64,000 nucleotides of DNA from Hofstenia miamia (taxonomy: Eukaryota; Xenacoelomorpha; Acoela). A program made the translations under genes and the position numbers. Below, piece after piece: positions 44,761-54,375 of the stretch. Where the stretch lies: the NCBI GenBank assembly GCA_004352715.1, contig SCFE01000073.1, positions 733,882 to 797,881 of the forward strand, given 5' to 3'. Under the pieces are notes generated by a model. The model saw only the letters and a list, made by a program, of their open reading frames with translations. It ran no database searches and had not been told where the DNA came from. Position 1 is the stretch's first letter. Each line of letters opens with the position of its first letter.

Positions 44761-47110
44761 TTTGCCCTATACTTGCATATACATAATACAATTCTACATT
44801 ATGTCAGTCAATCAATATTCTGAATACAAATTCAAAAAAATATTGACTAAAAATTTGTGATATTTGTTATAAAATATAAGATAAACTAGTAACAGGAACA
44901 ATTACTAGTTCACTTAAGAATGTCAATTTATAAAAATATCTTGCTTTGTCAAAAATCATCGATCAGCTGCAAATAATATAAACTTCTCACATTACCATTT
45001 TGATTGGCAACTGCCAGTCTCCTTAATCTTTGCTATAATACTTTTCAAAGTATTGTGTGCACATAATCTATTTTTATTTTTAATGCAAGCTTCAATATAA
45101 ATAGATGGTGATATTTTGAATGACTTTATTAATAAAACTCAAATTTACTAAACCTTTCAGTAAAAAATTTTCAGGACAATCGCCTTTCTTACCTTCTAAA
45201 TTCGATACTGATTGATACTTAAAGACACAATGTAGTATTTATATCAAAAAGTGCCTTAAAAATATTCAATTCAATGATGTCTGCATGAGTGTGATCGAGA
45301 TATACAGCTAAATGGGTATTATAATCAACCGATTAATCATTAGTGCCTGTATGCAAACAACTAAAATACACTGTGAGAAATTGGTACTGAAATCTTCAGA
45401 AACTGATGTATAAAGAAGAAAGACATTAAGATAGCTAAAAAGTGCTTGGTGATGTAATTAACTAAAAGCGTATGATTCAGTTTAAATTTCTCAATTTTTC
45501 AAAATCACTTTTTGAGGAATATTTCATTTTTGAAATACTGTTAGTAAAAACTCATCAATTGATTGCATTGAAATTTGACATTTAAGTTATAAAGAAAATG
45601 CTCTAGTGCTTTATGTGTAATAGTTGTCAAATTACTAAAATGTTACTTACCAGGTCTGAAGGTGTTTTGAGCACAGCATCTAAGAAACCTAAATGCTGTT
45701 AGTTAGATAAATCTAACCCCATAGCACCATAAGACTTATTACTAAACTGCTGGAATCCTTCAAATTAGGGGGTCTCATTTTTACATGGCGGTGGTCATTT
45801 CGGATTATTAATTTCCATAGTTTATGCAGAAATCATTTTTTAAAATTCATTTTGGTTTAGGGTACACAGATGCCAAATATGATAACTGTAGCTGTTGAAA
45901 CTTGCTTCTTCCCTCAAATAGTATTAATAAATTTGAGTTGTTTGTTGAATATATGCAAGACTGATTAATGCCAACTTAAATTTTCAACACTTTTTGGAAA
46001 GCATGGCAACAACTTTAAAATCTCGCTTAGTTCTTCAAAGAGAAGCGAAAAACTTATGTTAACAATAAATTTTGTTTGATTCCTGTGCAAGAAATGGAAG
46101 CATAATTAGCAAATTAATATATGATATTTTCGAACAATTAAAAACATTCTAAGAACATATTTATTGTGGTGAGTTATTATAAATATGTTTATATTATAAA
46201 TATAATCAATGAGATTTTCTTGAAAACGATAGTAATTTGAATTGCAATTTCAATTGACCAATGACAATTAGTGGACCAGATTATTTCGCTTTTAGGTACT
46301 GACAGCCGATAGTAGATTAGCAATTAATAAATATTGATAACAAAACCAGGTTACTAAATTGACTTCAGCCATTAAGACTTAGTTTCGAAAATGTGAAACT
46401 AAATTTAGATTTGTGATACATTCATATGAGATTACGGAAACACATATCGGCATCGATTTCTCAGATACTATTGAAAAATCACACATTTAGAATATTTTAC
46501 ATTTTAAAAATCAGAATTGATATAATAATATTTACATGTGCATCTCAATCAAATGATCGATTTAAGAGTAATTCAATATTTTAACTGACGCATTTAAAAT
46601 CCTCGTAAATTTAAATTAGCGTAGTGCAAGCCCTTTGTAGTTTCTCTTTAAATTAATTTTGTTAATTATTCATTGAACAAATATTTTTGTAACTTTAACT
46701 AAAAGTTTCATACTTGCTCTGGACAATTGGGTCAATTTGTTCAGCGCTTCTTGGAATATTTACTTTATCCCAAATATTCTCTTATGTAGTTATCAACTGA
46801 AATTTAATTTACTGAAGTTTCGTTTTATAATCAAATGATGCAATATTCTTTCGTCCAACGTAAGAAACTGTAAATTTAAATAGCTGAAATTTGGTAATTA
46901 TGGATTGACTTCAACATATTTCTATGATATGAAGAATTTAGGAATGAAGATTGTTGTTAAAAAAATATGGCAAAAATACATGCAATTAAATTTTCGAACA
47001 TTGACTGAGTTTTAAAAATTGGCAAACCACTGTTATTATAAATAGATAATAGTTTTTAATGATGTAAAATCTTTAGTGAAACAGAAGCCTGTGATGAAAT
47101 AGGGTGTGGG
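44761..47110. other. AT-rich DNA, no gene seen
   Basis: No recognised coding, RNA or repeat content on either strand. Confidence 0.4.
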
Positions 47111-47135
47111 CGAAAAATACCCCAGCAACAACTAC

Positions 47136-47240
47136 AATTATAATAATAATAATAAGAGCAAAATCAAAATTGTTGTCGCAAATTTAGCAAAAAACAACTC
47201 TACAAACTAACTACATATATACACACTACAATATATATAA
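47136..47240 (-). repeat. Second LINE 3' end with ATT-repeat tail
   Basis: A short TAA run followed by GAGCAAAATCAAAATTGTTG on the plus strand resembles the tail at 47,667-47,750 (TAA run followed by GAGTCAAAAGCAATTTATTG). This suggests another severely truncated copy of the same LINE family, same orientation. Confidence 0.5.
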
Positions 47241-47663
47241 AAATTCCTTTTAAGTTGAATCCTACACTGCATTGCGTGATTTTAAAGCACAAACAACTTC
47301 ATCCACATTTTCTGACACTATCTAAGTCTATTAATGATTTGGAAATTCTTGGATATGGACACATCTGTGGGTTAATATGTTCTCGTGTGGTGGAAATTAT
47401 TTATACTAAGAGCAATTACTTACTCTAAATTACTTGAAATTAATAATTATTTTTCAATGTAGTATCCAATTTTTTAAAAATGCAATTCATATGCTGCTCA
47501 TACCTAATGTTCGCATAATAAAGATAAGGTGGTCTATTCTGTAGAGCTAATTTTTTTTTGAAGAAACCATTTCAGATTTTAAAAAGTACTGAATTTCGTT
47601 AAAGCTAGAAGGCACTAGCATCACATACAATGTTTCTATGTATTTAAGTGAATGAATATGCTC

Positions 47664-47666
<3 letters not shown>

Positions 47667-47707
<41 letters not shown>
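47667..47707. repeat. (TAA)n microsatellite, LINE tail
   Basis: About thirteen TAA units forming the 3' tail of the minus-strand LINE. Confidence 0.95.
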
Positions 47708-48211
47708 GAGTCAAAAGCAATTTATTGCAAAAAATCTTTGGTACAAGACTATAAACTAAAAACTATTTACAAAATAATAGTAACATATAAATATATAATT
47801 GTGTGGTGTGTGGTGTTGAGGATTTGTGTGTGTGTACATTATCTAGGATCATACGAAGTTTTCGAAGGAGTGTAGTGTATTATTGTCATTAAGTATGCAT
47901 TGTCTGTGAAAGAGGAATGTTCGCACTTTTTTTCTAAATTTTTTGTAGTTAATTTCCATTTTAATTTCATGGTCTAAGTTATTCCAAATTTTAGTTGATA
48001 TGTGGTGAAAACTATTTGAATGCTTATCTAAGCATAAAAATTTTTGAGAACGTTCATTTAACTTAATATATTGTTTTAAAAATGAAAGAGAAGGTGTACC
48101 AGATTTACATTTAAATAATTTTGATACCATATGCATTTAAATTCTGTAATAAGGAGCTAATATTTTATATTGAATTCGATAGACGGATGAACTGTCATGT
48201 TTTTGCGCAAA
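47667..48211 (-). pseudogene. CR1-like LINE, 3' end with reverse transcriptase C-terminus
   Basis: A minus-strand frame of 95 codons (48,136-47,849) reads FKCKSGTPSLSFLKQYIKLN, ERSQKFLCLDKHSNSFHHIS and TKIWNNLDHEIKMEINYKKF. The Trp-Asn-x-Leu-x-x-x-Ile segment followed by a Lys-rich helix is the usual C-terminal end of CR1-like reverse transcriptases. After the stop come about 100 bases of 3' UTR, the signal AATAAA (minus strand, about 47,724) and a tail of ATT trinucleotides (47,667-47,707), typical of these LINEs. Upstream is lost in the gap at 48,212, so the core may exist but is not sequenced. Confidence 0.75.
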
Positions 48212-49211
48212 NNNNNNNNNNNNNNNNNNNNNNNNNNNNNNNNNNNNNNNNNNNNNNNNNNNNNNNNNNNNNNNNNNNNNNNNNNNNNNNNNNNNNNNNN
48301 NNNNNNNNNNNNNNNNNNNNNNNNNNNNNNNNNNNNNNNNNNNNNNNNNNNNNNNNNNNNNNNNNNNNNNNNNNNNNNNNNNNNNNNNNNNNNNNNNNNN
48401 NNNNNNNNNNNNNNNNNNNNNNNNNNNNNNNNNNNNNNNNNNNNNNNNNNNNNNNNNNNNNNNNNNNNNNNNNNNNNNNNNNNNNNNNNNNNNNNNNNNN
48501 NNNNNNNNNNNNNNNNNNNNNNNNNNNNNNNNNNNNNNNNNNNNNNNNNNNNNNNNNNNNNNNNNNNNNNNNNNNNNNNNNNNNNNNNNNNNNNNNNNNN
48601 NNNNNNNNNNNNNNNNNNNNNNNNNNNNNNNNNNNNNNNNNNNNNNNNNNNNNNNNNNNNNNNNNNNNNNNNNNNNNNNNNNNNNNNNNNNNNNNNNNNN
48701 NNNNNNNNNNNNNNNNNNNNNNNNNNNNNNNNNNNNNNNNNNNNNNNNNNNNNNNNNNNNNNNNNNNNNNNNNNNNNNNNNNNNNNNNNNNNNNNNNNNN
48801 NNNNNNNNNNNNNNNNNNNNNNNNNNNNNNNNNNNNNNNNNNNNNNNNNNNNNNNNNNNNNNNNNNNNNNNNNNNNNNNNNNNNNNNNNNNNNNNNNNNN
48901 NNNNNNNNNNNNNNNNNNNNNNNNNNNNNNNNNNNNNNNNNNNNNNNNNNNNNNNNNNNNNNNNNNNNNNNNNNNNNNNNNNNNNNNNNNNNNNNNNNNN
49001 NNNNNNNNNNNNNNNNNNNNNNNNNNNNNNNNNNNNNNNNNNNNNNNNNNNNNNNNNNNNNNNNNNNNNNNNNNNNNNNNNNNNNNNNNNNNNNNNNNNN
49101 NNNNNNNNNNNNNNNNNNNNNNNNNNNNNNNNNNNNNNNNNNNNNNNNNNNNNNNNNNNNNNNNNNNNNNNNNNNNNNNNNNNNNNNNNNNNNNNNNNNN
49201 NNNNNNNNNNN
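48212..49211. other. Assembly gap, 1000 N
   Basis: Exactly 1000 N. Separates a minus-strand LINE end from a plus-strand transposase end; both probably continue into it. Confidence 0.99.
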
Positions 49212-49752
49212 GATCTGAAAAAATCATTAAGATTAAATCGATTCTCGAAAATCACAACATATCAGCATTGCGAGACGTTTTACAACCTGTAGCATCATCC
49301 ATTGCTCTTAATGATGATACTACAAATCCGCTAGACGAACCCCCAAGATTTCAACTGATATTCATTGTTGTTCCACATGTCGCTCTTCTTCTGTTAGTGA
49401 TTGCATTGAGGATGAATTGACAGAATTTCGAGATTATGTTGACGATTTGAATCGTGGTGGTCTTTCCATTCCGTCAAGGATCATATATGAAACTGTGTCT
49501 CATTTTATTGAATTCCTTGATTCAAATTACAAATCAATTATTGGCAAAGAAAATATTCGTCTAAAGGAGTATTGTACATCCGCTTTACTCAACACTTTTT
49601 CAGTTCCTGTTATTTGTGAATCTCATGGTGAATATGTATGTAGACGAATTTGTCACATTTGTATAAACATCTTTTTTAATAACATTCAGAAAAAAATTAG
49701 AGATAAATCTAAGGGAAAAGTGCGTACTTTGAAAACAATGAAACTTTGTTAA
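49212..49752 (+). pseudogene. P-element/THAP-like transposase C-terminus, frameshifted
   Basis: Two frames make one C-terminal region. 49,212 to about 49,350 reads EKIIKIKSILENHNISALRD and LQPVASSIALNDDTTNPLDE. Past a frame change, about 49,352-49,752 reads HCCSTCRSSSVSDCIEDELT, EFRDYVDDLNRGGLSIPSRI, IYETVSHFIEFLDS and ends HICINIFFNNIQKKIRDKSK and KVRTLKTMKLC. A Cys-x-x-Cys group, the Asn-Arg-Gly-Gly-Leu-x-x-Pro-Ser motif and a basic Arg-Thr-Leu-Lys terminus occur in this order at the C-terminus of P-element-like (THAP9-type) transposases. The catalytic region, if present, is in the gap upstream. Similar motifs occur in some other cut-and-paste transposases, so the superfamily is likely rather than certain. 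Confidence 0.55.
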
Positions 49753-49919
49753 AAGACGTTTGATTTTATCCATTGTATATATTTTTTTGAATTTTTACGT
49801 TTGTAAGTAGTTTATATTTTTAGATTAGAAATTTGTAACAAAATTTTATGTTTATTTTTAGTCTATTTAATGCAAACTATAATATTTTAGTTAAAATCTC
49901 AATCTATACAGGCATCACT

Positions 49920-50202
49920 TATATTATAACCAACTTTGTAAAATATAGTATTTCTATTCGAATGCCTCCTTTTTTTGCTTCTCTGCTGCAAGCATCCGGG
50001 CCGTCATTTAGTAGGCTATGGTTGAGCTTTTTCATTCTATGTATATATATATATATATNNNNNNNNNNNNNNNNNNNNNNNNNNNNNNNNNNNNNNNNNN
50101 NTATATTATAACAAACTTTGTAAAATATAGTATTTCTATTCGAATGCCTCCTTTTTTTGCTTCTCTGCTGCAAGCATCCGGGCCGTCATTTAGTAGGCTA
50201 TG
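49920..50202. repeat. 101-bp direct duplication on both sides of a 43-N gap
   Basis: 49,920-50,020 and 50,102-50,202 are the same sequence apart from about one base (ACCAAC against ACAAAC). The gap 50,059-50,101, preceded by an AT run, lies between. Most likely an assembly overlap that was not merged, or else a short tandem duplication. Confidence 0.9.
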
Positions 50203-50695
50203 TTCCTATCTTATTTATTAAGCTTAGAAAGTCATTTCTGTTTGAAATTAGACTTCTAGCATTGAGATATACAAATTTATAGTTATTGCAGTAATTTTTT
50301 AGTTTTATTTCTATTTGCAATTCTTCTAAAATTGGTCCTGGGTTAAGTTTAATATCTCCTGAGAGTAGTAATCTTATAAAATAAAAATATTTATCGAGAT
50401 TAATAGGAATACACGTACTGAATTTAATTGTATTTGCATAGTATATCAAAAGAAGAATTAAACATACAATTTTAAGAAAATTGCGGTTTGTTTTCTGATA
50501 AATTTTAGAGCAAAACTTGAAGATTTGGTAGAAAATGAACTTACTGAATTTATGTGTTGTTATGTAGTAATGCTTAGTGGTGGTGTGTTGTGAGTTGAGA
50601 GGTGATATGTCTGAGTGTATATAGTATTTAGCTACATTTTTTAAACAAAGATATGTTAAAATATACAAAATTAAAAGTAAAATTACCTGTTTCAT
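50198..50695 (-). pseudogene. LINE ORF2 N-terminus with 2A-like motif
   Basis: A minus-strand frame of 165 codons starting MKQVILLLILYILTYLCLKN. Two strongly hydrophobic stretches (residues about 4-18 and 76-88) precede LLLSGDIKLNPGP (about residues 109-121), followed by FVYLNARSLISNRNDFLSLI. The Asn-x-Arg-Ser-Leu element after a Ser-Gly-Asp ... Asn-Pro-Gly-Pro block is the known opening of the CR1/L2-like endonuclease. Asp-x-x-x-Asn-Pro-Gly-Pro is the core of 2A-type ribosome-skipping peptides, reported from animal non-LTR retrotransposons; here Lys replaces the usual Glu. The frame ends near 50,198 where the 101-bp duplication begins, so the endonuclease and reverse transcriptase are missing. 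An ORF1-like stretch lies immediately upstream (51,421-50,700). Confidence 0.65.
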
Positions 50696-50699
50696 TTAG

Positions 50700-51421
50700 A
50701 TTGACATGAAGGAGTAGGGAGAAGGACGCGACGAGCAGCTACAGCTTTTGAAGCTACGATGAGATGGATTGGAGATTACATGGGGATTGGAGATTGCGGA
50801 TCATTCCATCCCTAGCAAGAAGTTTGTCATTAACGTGACGAGGAGCATGTAAAAAGCTTTGGAAAACAGTTATCACAGAGAAATTGTTCACGGATAGAGA
50901 GTGGATGACTCAGTTGAATTCTTGGATTATGAAGTTCCTTTGAATATTGGAGTCATGGCAAACAAGAGTGATTTCAAGAACGTAGATGACGCGAGGTGTA
51001 AATTGACGACGTACTTCTGAGATTAGCCTGCTTAACTTAAATTTGGAAGAAGATTTTGAGAACGAGCATACTTCAGAATACTACTGCCAATTAGAAATGT
51101 AGTAGTGTTAGGTTTAATAGATTTGACGTAATTTGATTTTGACTTCGGTTTTGGTGATCGGGAAGTTTCCTTAAAAGATTAATATTGACGTGGTGTAGGA
51201 GAATGACGAAACCTCGAGGTAGAAGTGACTGGAGATGCAGAAGTAGAAGTTTCGGCAGTGAGGATATTTGTTAGAGAGGACAGAACACACGCATCAGAGA
51301 GAGTAGGAGTTTCTTCTTCAGAAAAGAGCGAAGTTTTGAAGAGATGTAACAGAGCCTCAGCGGCGAGATCTTTGTTAAGGTTAGCAAGTATCTGATACAG
51401 CGGCGTTTTCTTTTTATCTTT
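50700..51421 (-). pseudogene. Probable LINE ORF1 remnant, minus strand
   Basis: Minus-strand reading from the gap edge: KDKKKTPLYQILANLNKDLA, then a Ser/Thr/Pro-rich stretch ending TSRFRHSPTPRQY and a stop at about 51,181. A shifted frame then gives SFKETSRSPKPKSKSNYVKS, TTTFLIGSSILKYARSQNLL. Leu-Ile-Gly-x-Ser-Ile-Leu resembles block I of SGNH/GDSL-type hydrolases found in the first ORF of some CR1-like LINEs. Later frames are broken, down to about 50,700, a few bases before the 50,695 start of the ORF2 N-terminus. Position, strand and composition suit an ORF1, but the call depends on the one short motif. Confidence 0.4.
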
Positions 51422-51962
51422 NNNNNNNNNNNNNNNNNNNNNNNNNNNNNNNNNNNNNNNNNNNNNNNNNNNNNNNNNNNNNNNNNNNNNNNNNNNNNNN
51501 NNNNNNNNNNNNNNNNNNNNNNNNNNNNNNNNNNNNNNNNNNNNNNNNNNNNNNNNNNNNNNNNNNNNNNNNNNNNNNNNNNNNNNNNNNNNNNNNNNNN
51601 NNNNNNNNNNNNNNNNNNNNNNNNNNNNNNNNNNNNNNNNNNNNNNNNNNNNNNNNNNNNNNNNNNNNNNNNNNNNNNNNNNNNNNNNNNNNNNNNNNNN
51701 NNNNNNNNNNNNNNNNNNNNNNNNNNNNNNNNNNNNNNNNNNNNNNNNNNNNNNNNNNNNNNNNNNNNNNNNNNNNNNNNNNNNNNNNNNNNNNNNNNNN
51801 NNNNNNNNNNNNNNNNNNNNNNNNNNNNNNNNNNNNNNNNNNNNNNNNNNNNNNNNNNNNNNNNNNNNNNNNNNNNNNNNNNNNNNNNNNNNNNNNNNNN
51901 NNNNNNNNNNNNNNNNNNNNNNNNNNNNNNNNNNNNNNNNNNNNNNNNNNNNNNNNNNNNNN
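51422..51962. other. Assembly gap, 541 N
   Basis: Separates a minus-strand LINE 5' part from a plus-strand R2-like start; both may extend into it. Confidence 0.99.
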
Positions 51963-52590
51963 CAGTACCCGGCAGGTCTTAAATGGTCAGAGGGTACGAA
52001 GAATCTCCGGTCAACAGGCGGACTCCACAATCGGGAGTGTGGACTCGAGAAGTGGCAGTATAGGATCCGCACAGACCAATGGACAACGGCACAAGTGGAC
52101 AGATGAGCAGAACACGATAGCATTGGAGTGTTACAAAAGAAGCAGACCAGATGAGAGGGTTTATAGGAAGAGAATGTTAGAAGAGTGGATAAAAGAAGAA
52201 ACAGGATTAAAAGTTACAAAGCAGAGGAGGCTTGCAGGTAGGCATGGACATGAAGAAGAAAAGACGACAAGAACATAAGGGAAACAGAAAGCCAGCATGG
52301 GAGAGAAAAATTGAGAATAAAGTGGCAAAGATTAGGCTGCAATTAGGGAAGATCAGGACAAGTAAGGCGATACAGGACAGGTGCAGGGTAGGTAAGGGGA
52401 AGACTATAGAAACTGCAAGAGAAGAGCTTAAGCAGAGATTAGTTGCAGAAGCTGAGAAACTGAGAAAATATAGGGCAAGAGCAAAGCAGGCAAGAGACAA
52501 TATGAAGTTTGAGACCCAAGAAGGAAGATTCTACAAAGAACTAGATGCAGGAGAAAAGGCTACAGCTAAAGCTAATAATAATAACAATAA
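51963..52590 (+). pseudogene. R2/NeSL-like retrotransposon N-terminal region, frameshifted
   Basis: 52,039 to about 52,230 reads GQRHKWTDEQNTIALECYKR, SRPDERVYRKRMLEEWIKEE and TGLKVTKQR, a Myb/SANT-like pattern (Trp-Thr ... Glu-x-x-x-Leu ... Cys-Tyr-x-Arg-Ser ... Tyr-Arg-x-Arg-Met ... Trp) found before the reverse transcriptase of R2/NeSL-like retrotransposons in invertebrates. After a frame change, about 52,225-52,590 continues RKPAWERKIENKVAKIRLQL, GKGKTIETAREELKQRLVAE, AEKLRKYRARAKQARDNMKF and ETQEGRFYKELDAGEK, where Phe-x-x-x-x-x-x-Phe-Tyr-x-x-Leu is the segment ahead of the polymerase. The reverse transcriptase itself is missing beyond 52,590. G+C is higher than the flanks. Family placement is from motif memory and is approximate. 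Confidence 0.55.
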
Positions 52591-52639
52591 TGCTAGCTCT
52601 TGTCATTATATAATATTAAAATTAAATAAGTTTTAAATT

Positions 52640-54084
52640 TTCAAGTAAACAAAATTTTACTGGTTTCAATTAAGATTTGCCAATGACAGGTTGATATAGA
52701 ATAGATAACATGGCTAGAGAAATAATGCAATGTTTGCTATCCAAACTATCAACCACTGATATGTGAAATTGCTAACAAAAGAACATATTATTACAAACGC
52801 AAAAATTAATCTTCAAATGGGAAAATCAAAGAGTTAATTGTACATGGTGATTAGAAAGACCTTAGAGCATTTCTATCCACTTCTGATTTATTAATAATAA
52901 CTTAATCCATGAGTAACATATTTTCTTAAAAGCAGTAAATTGTAATACCTACATGTAGTTTTCAGAAATTGATCATTCATGCTAAATTATAATTTTTTGC
53001 ATTTTGTAGTCTATATGGAAGGAACTCAATTATGTTGATAGCATCATCTAAAGTTCACCTCAACTAGGTGTTTAATGGTAGACCTTCATGCTTTCTCATG
53101 GAAATACGCTAGAAGAAAGACAGGGTTTCTTCCACTCCATATTATAAGTCCATCTCTTTCATTTCTTTACTATCCTGCTGAGAAAAGCTTGTGAAAACAC
53201 GCGCTTTCCTTTTCAATTCGAGAACCAAAAATTTTTTGAAAATTGAACTAATTCTTATTATTTACAATCTAGTATTATAGATGCAAAGAAGTTGTGTTAG
53301 GTGCAACCAACCAGCTATCAATGCCATTACATTCAAAACTGCATTCTATCTATTCTTATTTGAGCTTAATAGCTCCAAATATTGCAAATAACTGTATTGA
53401 TTGCCCAACCAACAATAAAAAAACAATATCTTTTGTGGTACAAACGTTTCTTCTAAATAGAAAAACTATTTATATTAATAATCAAAGGTCTAAGAAATTT
53501 CAAATTCAAATTTCGTCACACAAACAATATAGAGTGCATATAGGTTTGGCTTGATTCTTGTCATGGGTAAGAAAAATTTTCTTAAATATCAATCAATAAA
53601 CTGTCAGAATTTTTTTGAGTTTCAAATTGAAATGCTTTAATATTACTAATATCAAATGGAAAACAGATTTTTCATATAATTTATTAAATGCATCAATTCC
53701 CATTAGTCCAGTTACCGCCATGGCACTGCTTACATGAAATTTACTCTCTGTTATTTGCAAAAATAAACATTTCTTAAGAGCTTTCCAATTACCTGACTTA
53801 GTATAATTTGGAACTATTTAGAACATGTGTTTTCATTAATTCATTTATGCTACATTCAAAGCAACCTAAACAAAGAATTACTTTAATCTTATAATTTACC
53901 CCAATCTCATTATTGATATCCAGTTGACATTGCAGGTGTAGATGATGCATTGATTTCTGTGTTCAAATATTTTTCAAATAGACTCATATGCATTTAACAT
54001 ATATGATTATCTAAGATGGGGATTTAGCCATGCATTTTTCTGCTAAAATGCGTTGAATTAATACGTATTCCGAAATGTTGTTAA
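52640..54084. other. AT-rich DNA, no gene seen
   Basis: No recognised content. The frame at 53,294-53,554 has no motif and chance-like composition. Confidence 0.35.
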
Positions 54085-54375
54085 AAAGTGGTTCTCAAAC
54101 CCCCTCGGTGGTCGAATGACAATTACGCATCTTTTTTTCAATCAATCAGTCAAATTTTGCATGTTATTATTAAAAGTTTGAATTTTGCTTTGAACTGAAA
54201 AATATTTTTAAAATGATACCAAAAATATCAAACTAGATTAAATATTTTAGGACGTTGTCTATAATTTTGTTTACAAAATTTGTGAAAGGAAAAAATACTT
54301 AGTTAGGGAGGGGTCACCACCATATTGGAAATAGTATTGAGGGGTCAGAGTCCAAAAATGTTGAGATAAAAACTA
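54085..54375. mobile_element. Decayed hAT-like MITE
   Basis: AGTGGTTCTCAAACCCCCTC at 54,089 resembles the CAGTGGTTCTCAA ends common to hAT-type MITEs (compare 60,487). The right side has GGAGGGGTCACCACC and a worn TTGAGA near 54,361. Ends are degenerate and no target duplication is clear. Confidence 0.45.

Noticed and set aside
52207-52500. Minus-strand frame of 97 codons
   Set aside because: Shadow of the plus-strand R2-like N-terminal region.
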